Shown here piece by piece: positions 8,373 to 16,886 of a stretch of 64,000 nucleotides of DNA (its first letter is position 1; each line of letters begins with the position of its first letter). The position numbers and the translations under genes were made by a program. Under the pieces are notes generated by a model. That model did no database searches, had not been told where the DNA came from, and saw nothing but the letters and a program-made list of their open reading frames with translations. Source of the stretch: Acidobacteriota bacterium (GTDB lineage Bacteria > Acidobacteriota > Terriglobia > Terriglobales > Acidobacteriaceae); assembly GCA_018268755.1 (NCBI GenBank), contig JAFDVW010000023.1, positions 28,364 to 92,363 on the forward strand. Reading direction: 5' to 3'.

Positions 8373-11300
8373 TTATCCGGCGACCGCGGCCTGGCTCTTT
8401 TGCAGCAGGCGGCGTACTTGGGCGATGAGATCGGCAACTTCGAACGGCTTGGCTAAATAGGGCACGTTTTTTTCTTGCAGGAAGTTCCGCACTTCGGGCT
8501 CGGCCACGCTGGAGAAGGTAAACAAAACGTGCTTCTCCATGCCCGGATAGGTTTCCGCCAGCCAGCGATAAGTATCGCGCGCGTTCCAGCCGCCCGGCAT
8601 CTTGCCGTTGATGATCAGGGCATCGAAGGAACGCTGCGCCAGCCTGCTTTTGATTTCCTCCGGCTTCATGAGGGCCACGACCTGCGCGCCCGAACCAGCC
8701 AGCACATCGCGTTCGAACTCCAGGACGGCTTCTTCGTCCTCTACCAGCAGGATTTCCCCTTCCAGGACCATTTCGCGGCGGGAGGCCGGAGCCGCGGGGG
8801 CATCGGGCGCGGCGGTCCGTCCCGCCGCGGGCAGAATTACTTCCAAAACCGCGCCCCCCTCATCCCGGTTACGGGCCTTGATTTCTCCGCCATGCTCTTT
8901 CACGATGCCGTAGCAGATGCTGAGCCCCAGACCAGTCCCCTTGCCCACACTCTTGGTGGTATAGAACGGATCGAAGATGCGGGTGGGCTCTTTGATCCCA
9001 GGACCGCTGTCCTGAAATTCGATGTGCAGGAACTCTTCCTTGCAGTAGGCCCGCACCTTCAGCATGCCTTTGCCACCCGCTTCCAGCATGGCGTCCACGC
9101 TGTTGTTGATGATGTTGAGGAAGACTTGTTCCAGCTGGTGCGAGTCGGCGGTCACGGCCGGCAAATCAGTCTCCAGCTCGCGCTCTAACTTGATGTCGTT
9201 GACTTTGAAATCGTAGTCGCGTAAGGCCAGGGTCTCTTCCAGCACTTTGCAGATATCGACCGAGTGCTTTTGCGGTTTACGCTGGCGGGCAAAGGACAGC
9301 AGGTTCTGTACCACGCGATGCGTGCGCTGCGCCTGCTTAAAGAGCTTGCCCACGAAGTCGGTGGCGCGTTCGTTCAATCCTTCGCTTTCCAACAGCTGGG
9401 CGTAGCCCAGGATGGCGGTCAAGGGATTGTTCAGTTCGTGGGCCACCCCAGCGATCAACTGGCCTACCGCCGACATCTTCTCGCTCTGCAGCAGTTGCTC
9501 CTGGGCCAGGCGAAGGTCCTCGTAGGCGCGGCAGGTCTCTTCGTAGAGGCGGACCTTTTCGATGGTCGTGGCCAGTTGTCGCCCGATCGCGACCAGCAAG
9601 TTTTCATCGTTGCTGGTGTACTCGCGGGCCTCGCGACTGCTGATTCCCATGATGCCGATGGGCTTGTCTTTGCTCCACAAAAGCACCCAAATCCAGGAGG
9701 AAAAGCCGTCGACGCGAATGAACTCGGCCACCAGCGGGGGCAGGTGGGGCAGATATTCCGCCGTGAGCACTTCGGTGCGCGAGCGGGTCACCAGATCGCC
9801 GAAGCCGCCGGCCAATTGCACTTCAGAAAAGCGGGCCCGGTCGGTGCTGCGCAGGCCCCAACCGGCGCGGCGCCGGAAGGTCTCATCGTCGGCATCGGAA
9901 AGATAGATGGAGCCAGTCTCCGCGCCCAGCAAGGAAATGACCTGCCGCAGAGTGAGGTTCAGAATTTCGTCCAGATCGAAGGACTGGGTGGCGATGACCG
10001 CCATGGCGTTCAGGGCATTCAACTCGCGATTGCGGCGGCGGATTTCGTCTTCCGCCTGCTTCTTCTGGGTAATGTCCAGAAGAAAACCCTGGTAGCGTTC
10101 CAGCTTGCCGCTGGTGTCGCGAGTGGCGAAGCTGCTCTCGATGGCGGTAAGCAGGACGCCGTCCTTACGGCGCAGAGTGACCTCGAAGTTGCGGACGAAG
10201 TTGTGCTGCTCCATCTGCCGCCATAGCGCGTCGCGCTGTTCACCGGAGACATAGACCTCAGTGTCAATGTTGCGCGCCATCAGCTCTTCCCGGCTGGGAT
10301 AGCCCAGCATACGCACGAAGGCGTCGTTGCAGTCGAGCAGTTCGCCTTCGGGCGTGGCCACAAACACGCCTTCCTGCACCTGCTCAAACAGCATGCGGTA
10401 TTTCTCTTCCGCTACCGCCCGGTCGGTGATGTCACGCACCACATGGATGGTGCCCTTCTGCCTGGTGCTCTGGTCGACATAGGAAGAAGTCGAGACCAGG
10501 GAATAGCCACCGAAGCAGGCGTCCGGCACCTCGGCCAAGCCTTCTCCGCCTAGACGGCAATATGGGCATTGTTGCCAGGACGTGTGCTCGCGCGGCAATA
10601 CTTCTTCGCAGGTCTTGCCGGTGACGTCGGCCGGAGCCTTGCCCAGGCGCAGCAGGAGGGAATGGTTGGCCTTCATCACGCGAAATTCGGCATCGTGCAG
10701 CAGCACGAAATCCTGGATGGAGTCGAAGGTGTTGGCCCACTGCCGGTGGGAGCGGACAATCTGCTCCACCAGACGCATATTCTCCACCGCCAAACCAAGC
10801 TGCTGGCCGGTAGTGGCCAGGAACTCGAGCTCGTCGGGGGCGTAGTGCAGACTGCGCCGGCTGCCCAAGGACAAGGTTCCAATGGCCGACTTGCGGCCCA
10901 GAATGGGCACCAGCACCACGTGCTGGAAGCCCTCTTTCTTCAAATAGGGACGAATGACATCGCTGGCCTCGGAGGTCTTGTGGACCGAGGGTCTGGCGTC
11001 CCGCAGGACTGCCTGCAGCGTGTCGTCCATGGCGATGGAACCGCGGTCGCGCAGAAACTCTTCCGAGAGTCCGATGTGCTGGGTGATCACCATCTGCTCA
11101 TTTTCCTGCATGCGGAACCAGGCGGACTTGGCCCGCATCAGGCCTTTGAGTTCCTCCAGGGCAGTGGCCATCATGGGCCCCTGCTGTTGTGCCCGGGTGA
11201 TGGTCAGGGTCAGAGCATTGATCACGCTCAGGCGGCGGGTGCGCATGCGGTAGTCGTCAAAAACCACCAGCAAAATGCTGATCCCCAGCAGCAAGTCGCC

Positions 11301-11885
11301 CAGCAGGGAGAAATGCGCGGGCAGGTGCGAGGTGAGCGGGGCCCATTCAAGGTGCAGGGTCAATAAGCCGATCCCTACTAACCAGGGACCAATTTCCGCC
11401 CGGGCCCAGCGAAAGCGGATCAGCTGGCAAGCCGCGGCCACCAGGATGAAGCGGTAGGCGGCCTCCAGGGCCACGCGCAGCGTGGGCGAGTCCGGCCACA
11501 GAAAGGCCCGCAGCACGGCGTATCCCATCACGGAGAGCGCGATGAGCAGCAATGGGAGCAGCAGGCGGCGAGCGTGGGTATAAAGGAAAACGGCCGCCGA
11601 AAACAGGCAGATCGCCAGCAAAAATGCTACCTGGGTCACGGCCCCCCGATAAGCCGGAGAAAGCGCCGCCGTCCCCCCATGCTGCAGCCACAAGGAGGAG
11701 AAATAGGCCAGCCAGGCCAGGATGGAAATTAGCAAGTATCTTTCGCGGAAAGTGCGATATACCAGCAGACTAGCGGCCAAAAGGACCAGAATGGCCGACT
11801 CCCGCGGGGACAAGACGGGGGACAGCCAGGCGCTCCCCGCCCACCAGTTGCTATATGCTGGCAGAATCATCAGGATCTCAAGCAC
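8373..11885 (-). CDS. Hybrid sensor histidine kinase with PAS/GAF domains and degenerate receiver
   Basis: A 1170-residue membrane sensor. The order is: about six or seven membrane helices (1-215), GAF-like (about 235-385), PAS (about 390-500), PAS with PAC (about 505-630), GAF (about 650-800), HisKA with phospho-acceptor His816 in VAHELNNPLTAILGY, HATPase (about 920-1030; DSGPGIKEP, GKGTGLGLSICYGI) and a C-terminal receiver (about 1050-1165). In the receiver the phosphorylation site is Asn1093 (DALIINGKMPGG) instead of Asp. The acidic pocket (LLVEDEE) and the lysine (LAKPF) are kept, so this receiver cannot accept phosphate normally. It is divergent from the HD-GYP gene (118 bp), its probable signalling partner. 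Confidence 0.92.
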   Translation of the reverse strand: MLEILMILPAYSNWWAGSAWLSPVLSPRESAILVLLAASLLVYRTFRERYLLISILAWLAYFSSLWLQHGGTAALSPAYRGAVTQVAFLLAICLFSAAVFLYTHARRLLLPLLLIALSVMGYAVLRAFLWPDSPTLRVALEAAYRFILVAAACQLIRFRWARAEIGPWLVGIGLLTLHLEWAPLTSHLPAHFSLLGDLLLGISILLVVFDDYRMRTRRLSVINALTLTITRAQQQGPMMATALEELKGLMRAKSAWFRMQENEQMVITQHIGLSEEFLRDRGSIAMDDTLQAVLRDARPSVHKTSEASDVIRPYLKKEGFQHVVLVPILGRKSAIGTLSLGSRRSLHYAPDELEFLATTGQQLGLAVENMRLVEQIVRSHRQWANTFDSIQDFVLLHDAEFRVMKANHSLLLRLGKAPADVTGKTCEEVLPREHTSWQQCPYCRLGGEGLAEVPDACFGGYSLVSTSSYVDQSTRQKGTIHVVRDITDRAVAEEKYRMLFEQVQEGVFVATPEGELLDCNDAFVRMLGYPSREELMARNIDTEVYVSGEQRDALWRQMEQHNFVRNFEVTLRRKDGVLLTAIESSFATRDTSGKLERYQGFLLDITQKKQAEDEIRRRNRELNALNAMAVIATQSFDLDEILNLTLRQVISLLGAETGSIYLSDADDETFRRRAGWGLRSTDRARFSEVQLAGGFGDLVTRSRTEVLTAEYLPHLPPLVAEFIRVDGFSSWIWVLLWSKDKPIGIMGISSREAREYTSNDENLLVAIGRQLATTIEKVRLYEETCRAYEDLRLAQEQLLQSEKMSAVGQLIAGVAHELNNPLTAILGYAQLLESEGLNERATDFVGKLFKQAQRTHRVVQNLLSFARQRKPQKHSVDICKVLEETLALRDYDFKVNDIKLERELETDLPAVTADSHQLEQVFLNIINNSVDAMLEAGGKGMLKVRAYCKEEFLHIEFQDSGPGIKEPTRIFDPFYTTKSVGKGTGLGLSICYGIVKEHGGEIKARNRDEGGAVLEVILPAAGRTAAPDAPAAPASRREMVLEGEILLVEDEEAVLEFERDVLAGSGAQVVALMKPEEIKSRLAQRSFDALIINGKMPGGWNARDTYRWLAETYPGMEKHVLFTFSSVAEPEVRNFLQEKNVPYLAKPFEVADLIAQVRRLLQKSQAAVAG

Positions 11886-12003
11886 ACAACCCTGATCTTA
11901 GATACCACGCATCTGACGGTTACCAATGGGTTTTCCCCCCGCAGATGGTTACCTTCGGAACCGTCGAACTAGGCTAGAATTGGCCGTAGACTGAAACCTG
12001 CTC

Positions 12004-13098
12004 ATGGCATCCGAACGTATCCTGGTGGTCGACGACGAGGAAGCGATCCGCGAGATTGTTTCTTCCATGCTGAGCTCTGCCCACTACAAATGCCGGCAGG
12101 CCGCCTCTGGTTTGGAGGCCCTGGCGTTGCTGGATTCGGGCGAAGAGTTTGAGCTGGTGCTTTCCGACCTGATGATGGCGGAACTGGATGGTATCGGTCT
12201 GCTGGAGCGCACCAAGGAGCGGTTCCCGGATATGCCGGTGGTCATGGTGACCGCGGTGCACGACATTTCTGTGGCCCTGGCAGCCATTCGCAACGGGGCC
12301 TATGACTACCTGCTGAAGCCATTTGAGCGCGAGCAACTGTTGGCGACGGTGCGCCGCGCCCTGGAAAATCGTCATCTAAAGCTGGAAAACCGCCGCTATC
12401 AGACGGAATTGGAATCTCTGGTCGAGGCCCGCACCGCCCAGCTGAAAGAGGCGATGCGCGACCTGGAGCGCTCCTACGACATCACCCTGGAAGCGCTGGG
12501 CAACGCCCTCGACCTGAAAGATGCGGAAACCGAAGGCCACTCCAAACGCGTGACCGCGTTTACCATCGCCATTGCCCGCGCCATGGGATTGCCCAAAGAC
12601 GAAATTGCCATCATCGCCCGCGGCGCCTTCCTGCACGACATCGGCAAGATGGCCATTCCCGATGCCATTCTGCGCAAGCCGGGGGCCTTAAGCCCGGATG
12701 AAGTCACCATCATGCGCGAGCATTGCTATCACGGCTTTCAAATGCTGCACCGCATTCCCTTTCTGGCGGAAGCGGCCCAGATCGTCTACTCCCACCAGGA
12801 GCGTTTCGACGGGACCGGCTACCCCCGCGGGTTGAAAGGCGAACAGATTCCCCTGGGAGCGCGCATTTTCGCGGTGGCGGACACGCTGGACGCCATCACC
12901 TCCGACCGCCCGTATCGTGCTGCCCAGACTGTGGGCGCTGCCCGGGAAGAGATCCTGCGCTGGTCGGGACGGCAGTTCGATCCGGAAGTCGTCAAAGTAT
13001 TTCTTTCCATGCCCGACACCATCTGGGGAGACCTGCGTAAGCAGATTGAGACCCAGACCTACCCCTTAAGCTACGCCGCGACAGTCAAACCATCCTGA
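12004..13098 (+). CDS. Response regulator with HD-GYP cyclic-di-GMP phosphodiesterase domain
   Basis: A 364-residue protein. The N-terminal receiver has acidic residues (VVDDEE), phospho-acceptor Asp55 in LVLSDLMMAEL and Lys in LLKPFERE. A helical linker (about 125-165) leads to an HD-GYP domain (about 165-345). The domain has the metal-binding HD at 211-212 (LHDIGKMAIPD) and an intact DGTGYPRGLKGE motif, so active hydrolysis of cyclic-di-GMP is expected. A TAGAAT hexamer 30-odd bp upstream may be the -10 box. It sits between the hybrid kinase and a PilZ protein, which together give sensor, effector enzyme and reader of the same second messenger. Confidence 0.92.
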   Translation: MASERILVVDDEEAIREIVSSMLSSAHYKCRQAASGLEALALLDSGEEFELVLSDLMMAELDGIGLLERTKERFPDMPVVMVTAVHDISVALAAIRNGAYDYLLKPFEREQLLATVRRALENRHLKLENRRYQTELESLVEARTAQLKEAMRDLERSYDITLEALGNALDLKDAETEGHSKRVTAFTIAIARAMGLPKDEIAIIARGAFLHDIGKMAIPDAILRKPGALSPDEVTIMREHCYHGFQMLHRIPFLAEAAQIVYSHQERFDGTGYPRGLKGEQIPLGARIFAVADTLDAITSDRPYRAAQTVGAAREEILRWSGRQFDPEVVKVFLSMPDTIWGDLRKQIETQTYPLSYAATVKPS

Positions 13099-13151
13099 AG
13101 GCGCAAGTCAGAACCCAAGTTCCCGATAGGAAAATCAGCAGAGGGGCTGTT

Positions 13152-14282
13152 TCAGATGGCGAAGGTAGCGGCTTTCTTTTGCCGCAGGGTGCCTTGTTTT
13201 CGGGCTTCGGCGAGAAAGACGTCTACCGAAAGATCAGCCCGGTTCCAGAACAAATTCAGCAGTGGATCTGAGCTGGAGCGATCGCGGGCGGCCGGCTCCT
13301 CCGCGCTTTCCAAACCTTCCGGTTCCACCAGGACCTCCGGGTTCTCCGCATGGGACTGGCTAAGAGTCTGCAGAAACCCCTCCAGTAGAGTGCGCTGCGC
13401 TTCTGTGCCGCGAAGAAATTCTATGGCGATGCCCTTTTCTGGATGCATCACGCGCACCACGCCTTCCACCTGGATGGCAGCGTCCAGGGCCTGCGTGGAA
13501 AGCAGAACTTTGGTGTTCACGGGAAAGGGCGAGAGCAGCTCCACATAGCAGGCTTCCGGACTCACGCCAGCGACCGCGCCCAGCGCGGGAGGATCATCTT
13601 TTTCAATCTCGGAGGAATACTGATTCAACCATTGCTTTAAGTACTTGCGGGCTTCCACCGGCATCTCCAGGAAACGAATCCCCGACTGCCGGCCGGAGCC
13701 TTCCCAGGCCACCTCGCCGGCACATTCGATGGAATTGTGGCTTCCCGGCAAAGTAAGCTGCACTTGCAGGGGACCGGTATGGCGCGGCCATTTGACGGCA
13801 TGCACCGCCAGACCGCCTTCCCCCAGATCGGAGGTCAGCACCTGCTGACGGCTGCCGTCGTCGGTCAACAAGGTGACCGGCACTTCCACCGAGACCCGCT
13901 GGTTGCGGCGGCGCTCCCGCTTCATAAGGGCGCGGGCGGCGCGAAAACTAGTTTTGGCGCGCTCCATGGAGATCGGTTTGTACAGAACGAAGTGTGCGCC
14001 CAGGTCAAAAGCGCTGCGCACCGCCTTTTCGCCGTCAATCAAGGCCACCGCGATGGCCCGCTTGTTACAAGGCGCGGTGCGGGCGCTGCGCAGGATTTGC
14101 GAGGCCACGGTTTCGTCCTGGCAGTCCACAATGACCGCCTCAAAGCGCTGCCGGGTCAGCTTGTGGATGGCGGCATCGCGGTCCGGGCAGTGCTCCACGT
14201 GGATCTCCAGGTCGCCCAGGACCCGGCGCAGCACACGCAAGATTTTTTCATCCGAACAGAGCACCAGCGCCTGTAGACTCAT
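13152..14282 (-). CDS. Receiver-PilZ protein (cyclic-di-GMP effector)
   Basis: A 376-residue protein. Residues 1-120 form a receiver-like domain (phospho-Asp in EAVIVDCQDE, conserved Lys in LYKPIS). Residues about 125-235 form a PilZ domain with the RxxxR motif (RRNQRVSVEVPV) and a variant of the D/NxSxxG motif (SDLGEGGLA, Ser replaced by Gly). A second, weaker PilZ-like segment follows (about 250-320). The C-terminal 55 residues are acidic, then basic, and without recognisable fold. PilZ domains bind cyclic-di-GMP, so this may read the messenger degraded by the HD-GYP protein encoded 53 bp away on the other strand. No motif shows what it acts on. Confidence 0.85.
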   Translation of the reverse strand: MSLQALVLCSDEKILRVLRRVLGDLEIHVEHCPDRDAAIHKLTRQRFEAVIVDCQDETVASQILRSARTAPCNKRAIAVALIDGEKAVRSAFDLGAHFVLYKPISMERAKTSFRAARALMKRERRRNQRVSVEVPVTLLTDDGSRQQVLTSDLGEGGLAVHAVKWPRHTGPLQVQLTLPGSHNSIECAGEVAWEGSGRQSGIRFLEMPVEARKYLKQWLNQYSSEIEKDDPPALGAVAGVSPEACYVELLSPFPVNTKVLLSTQALDAAIQVEGVVRVMHPEKGIAIEFLRGTEAQRTLLEGFLQTLSQSHAENPEVLVEPEGLESAEEPAARDRSSSDPLLNLFWNRADLSVDVFLAEARKQGTLRQKKAATFAI

Positions 14283-14719
14283 CGCGAAATCCCTAGTGGA
14301 TCGGGCCCCCTCTCACAAGAACCCTTTCGGCACTGTAGGCTGCCGGCTTACCGGGGGTCAACGGCGCGGCCTCCCTCCTGATTACGGCAGTCACCAGCTG
14401 CCATAGGTTACCGGGATGGCCATGGCGAGTGGAGCGGGGAAACATTCCAAAATCCGGATTTTTCTAGGGAAAACTGTATCTACAGTTAAACCATTAATTT
14501 TCTTTAATTTATGTTGATTAATTGGAGCGGATACCGCAAATTTGCATTGACGAAAGAGAAATTAGGCCCTAAAATCAACAGTTTCCAGCGGGCAATTTAG
14601 GGCCCTGGGGTGACTCCGGCGATGATGGCTATGCCCGGAAGGTGAATCCTGTTCCCTGGCGCCTGAATCTAACTGGATATTCGGTAGACAATTATTTTCA
14701 ACAAAGAGGCTTAATTTTC
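14283..14719. other. 437-bp intergenic region with two structured stretches
   Basis: No convincing gene lies here. Read on the minus strand, 14283-14420 is the leader of the receiver-PilZ gene and contains compact hairpins: GGCAG/CTGCC around CTGGTGA, then CCGG-TAAG-CCGG, between GC-rich tracts. The middle (14440-14560) is AT-rich. The plus-strand leader of the 75-residue protein contains a 9-bp inverted repeat and a second small stem, TCCGG/CCGGA (about 14616-14640). Confidence 0.5.
14565..14604 (+). repeat. 9-bp inverted repeat in leader of the small basic protein gene
   Basis: GGCCCTAAA (14565-14573) pairs perfectly with TTTAGGGCC (14596-14604); the loop is 22 nt. It lies 115 bp upstream of the start at 14720. 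It could be an operator or an RNA hairpin in the leader; there is no T-run, so not a simple terminator. Confidence 0.5.
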
Positions 14720-14947
14720 ATGGCAAAGCGGCGCGGAAATCCGAATTGGGGTAAGCCTGAACCGATTGGCCCCATTACTCCCACGGTCACGGAATTCGAA
14801 CAGGTGGTGCGTGAGTATAAGCTCTCTCCCGACCAGTATCTGCGCTCGACCCGGCTGCGCGAATGGGCCCGGCGCAACAAGAACTCGAAATACATTCCCG
14901 AACCCTTGCTCGAAGCCTGGGGTTTTGAGATCGAATCTACCCTGTAA
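14720..14947 (+). CDS. Small conserved basic protein, unknown function
   Basis: A 75-residue protein beginning MAKRRGNPNWGKPEP, with a charged helical middle (TEFEQVVREYKLSPDQY, RLREWARRNKN) and no cysteine or membrane segment. The start at 14720 is chosen because AAGAGG lies about 10 nt upstream and the extra upstream residues in the open frame look non-coding. The N-terminal RRGNPNWGK patch is suggestive of nucleic acid binding, but I do not recognise a characterised family. It stands alone, with a long structured leader and its own intrinsic terminator, which suggests high or independently controlled expression. Confidence 0.75.
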   Translation: MAKRRGNPNWGKPEPIGPITPTVTEFEQVVREYKLSPDQYLRSTRLREWARRNKNSKYIPEPLLEAWGFEIESTL

Positions 14948-14968
14948 ACGATTTTTCTTGCCTTGCCC

Positions 14969-14998
14969 AGCCACCCTTTGCGGGTGGCTTTTCTTTTT
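14969..14998 (+). terminator. Intrinsic terminator after the small basic protein gene
   Basis: AGCCACCC (14969-14976), a 5-nt loop, GGGTGGCT (14982-14989), then a T-rich tail to 14998. It is a textbook rho-independent terminator 22 bp after the stop codon. Confidence 0.9.
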
Positions 14999-15119
14999 GC
15001 CGCGGCCGTGGGCGCGCCTTCCCCGCCCTCTGGTTTGACGCTATCGCCGTGCAGGTGAGATAGTTATCCGTTTGCGGCGAGGACTAGCCCCCGATTCCGT
15101 CGCAAGGAGCCCTAGATTC

Positions 15120-15734
15120 ATGGTTCGTCTCATCCCCCGGGAGATGAAATTCTTCCAGATGTTCGCCGAAATGTCGGCGAATCTCACCGATGGTGCCCGC
15201 CTGCTGCAGCAGATTCTGCAAAATCCCGGTGATTTAGCCACCCAGGTCGACCAACTACAGGAAATTGAGCATCGGGGAGACGACATGACCCATGCCATCT
15301 TCACCAAGCTCAATCAGACTTTCATTACTCCATTTGACCGGGAAGACATCCACACCCTGGCCTCCTCCCTGGATGACGTGTTGGATTTCATCAACTCGGC
15401 CGGCACCCGGCTCAAGATGTACAAGATCACTCAGCCACCTCCCGCCGCCGCGGAGCTGGCCCGCCTCATCGTGGACCAGACCGAGCAGCTGGCCAAAGGG
15501 GTTTCCATGCTGGAGAAAAATGGCCAGGTGGCGGCCTACTGTGTGGAAATCAATCGCCTGGAAAACGAAGCCGACCGCATCGGCCGGGCGGCCATCGCCG
15601 CCTTGTTCGAGCATGAAAAAGACCCCATCCATCTGATCAAGATCAAAGAACTGTATGAAGTCCTGGAAAGCGCCACGGACCGCGCGGAGGACGTCGCCAA
15701 CGTCCTGGAAACCGTCGCCTTGAAGAACGCCTAA
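15120..15734 (+). CDS. DUF47/PhoU-like phosphate transport accessory protein
   Basis: A 204-residue, almost entirely helical protein of the DUF47 (PhoU-like, TIGR00153-type) family. Signatures include EIEHRGDDMTHAIF and TFITPFDREDIHTLASSLDDVLD, whose acidic residues bind metals in PhoU-like proteins. AAGGAG lies 10 nt before the ATG at 15120; the frame extends 16 codons further upstream without support. The gene precedes an inorganic phosphate transporter by 34 bp. Such DUF47-Pit pairs are a standard arrangement, in which the DUF47 protein is thought to regulate or assist the transporter. Confidence 0.9.
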   Translation: MVRLIPREMKFFQMFAEMSANLTDGARLLQQILQNPGDLATQVDQLQEIEHRGDDMTHAIFTKLNQTFITPFDREDIHTLASSLDDVLDFINSAGTRLKMYKITQPPPAAAELARLIVDQTEQLAKGVSMLEKNGQVAAYCVEINRLENEADRIGRAAIAALFEHEKDPIHLIKIKELYEVLESATDRAEDVANVLETVALKNA

Positions 15735-15768
15735 TGATGCTGCGGACCAATCGACTCACTGCTTCGAG

Positions 15769-16830
15769 GTGCAGCCGCGGGTGAACACTGGACTCTTGCT
15801 GCTGATCATTACCGTGCTCGTGGCCCTGACCTTCGATTTCCTGAATGGCTTCCACGATGCCGCCAACAGCATTGCCACGGTGGTCTCGACCCGGGTCCTT
15901 TCCCCCAAAATGGCGGTCGCCTGGGCGGCGTTTTTTAACTTCGTAGCCGCCTTCGTGCTGGGCACCGCAGTGGCCCATACCATTGGCAAAGGCATGATCC
16001 GGCTGGATGACGTTACGCAATATGTCGTCATCGCGGGCCTGATGGGGGCCATCGTCTGGGACCTGCTGACCTGGTGGTGGGGCCTGCCGACGTCTTCCTC
16101 GCATGCCCTGATCGGCGGCTATGCCGGCGCGGCCATTGCCCGCGCCGCGCTGAATCACGGCGCGGAATATGCCTACGGCGTCATCCTGCCTCATGGCTGG
16201 ACCAAGACTTTGGTATTCATCGTGGTCGCGCCCCTGCTCGGCATGGTCTTTGGGCTGGCTTTCAGCGTGGCCGGCTATTGGTTGCTGCGCAAGCAGACTC
16301 CGCGGACCGTGGACCGCTGGTTTCGCCGCCTGCAGCTGGTTTCCGCCGGTCTCTATAGCCTGGGACACGGCGGCAACGATGCGCAAAAGACCATGGGCAT
16401 CATTGCCGGGGCTTTGTTCACCGCCGGCTATCTCAGCCCCCAGGACATGAACGGCGAGTGGGGCCCCTGGAAGTGGTACATCATTCTGTCCGCCCATACC
16501 GCGATCGCTCTGGGCACCTATCTCGGGGGATGGCGCATTGTCCATACCATGGGATCCAAGATCACGAAGCTGAAGCCCTTCGGCGGCTTCTGCGCGGAAA
16601 CGGCGGGGGCGCTCACCCTGATGGGCACCGCCCTGGCGGGCATTCCGGTCAGCACCACCCACACCATTACCGGCGCCATTATCGGCGTGGGAGCGGTGAA
16701 TCGCCTGTCGGCGGTGCGTTGGGGCGTGGCCCGGCGGATCGTTTGGGCCTGGATCTTGACCATTCCGGCTTCGGCCGCGGTGGCTGCTTTTGTGTTCTGG
16801 ATCATTCGCTTCATTTACCCGGCGGCCTAG
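15769..16830 (+). CDS. pit: Inorganic phosphate transporter, PiT family
   Basis: A 353-residue multi-spanning permease with both halves of the PiT signature: DFLNGFHDAANSIATVVSTR near the N-terminus and GGNDAQKTMGI in the middle. The later ISTT-type loop is IPVSTTHTITGAI. It should take up phosphate (as metal-phosphate) with protons. The start is a GTG at 15769; a second GTG at 15781 directly before NTGLLLLIITVLV is equally possible. It is co-oriented with the DUF47 gene and almost certainly in the same transcript. Confidence 0.9.
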   Translation: MQPRVNTGLLLLIITVLVALTFDFLNGFHDAANSIATVVSTRVLSPKMAVAWAAFFNFVAAFVLGTAVAHTIGKGMIRLDDVTQYVVIAGLMGAIVWDLLTWWWGLPTSSSHALIGGYAGAAIARAALNHGAEYAYGVILPHGWTKTLVFIVVAPLLGMVFGLAFSVAGYWLLRKQTPRTVDRWFRRLQLVSAGLYSLGHGGNDAQKTMGIIAGALFTAGYLSPQDMNGEWGPWKWYIILSAHTAIALGTYLGGWRIVHTMGSKITKLKPFGGFCAETAGALTLMGTALAGIPVSTTHTITGAIIGVGAVNRLSAVRWGVARRIVWAWILTIPASAAVAAFVFWIIRFIYPAA

Positions 16831-16840
16831 ACCTTGCTCG

Positions 16841-16886
16841 TGTAGGGGCAGGTGTCCGCACCTGCCCAGCCGAGCCAAGCTCGGCT
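16841..16886 (+). repeat. REP-like palindromic element, copy 1 (3' side of transposase gene)
   Basis: The element is TGTAG followed by two stems: GGGCAGGTG (16846-16854) with CACCTGCCC (16859-16867), then AGCCGAGC (16868-16875) with GCTCGGCT (16879-16886). The second stem overlaps the stop codon of the minus-strand REP-associated transposase gene. Related copies lie at 17402, 19795, 46233 and 46317. Confidence 0.8.

Noticed and set aside
14283..14420. Canonical cyclic-di-GMP-I (GEMM) riboswitch before the PilZ gene
   Set aside because: The conserved GCAAA and GGGACGCAAAGCC-type blocks are not present; kept only as an unclassified structured leader.
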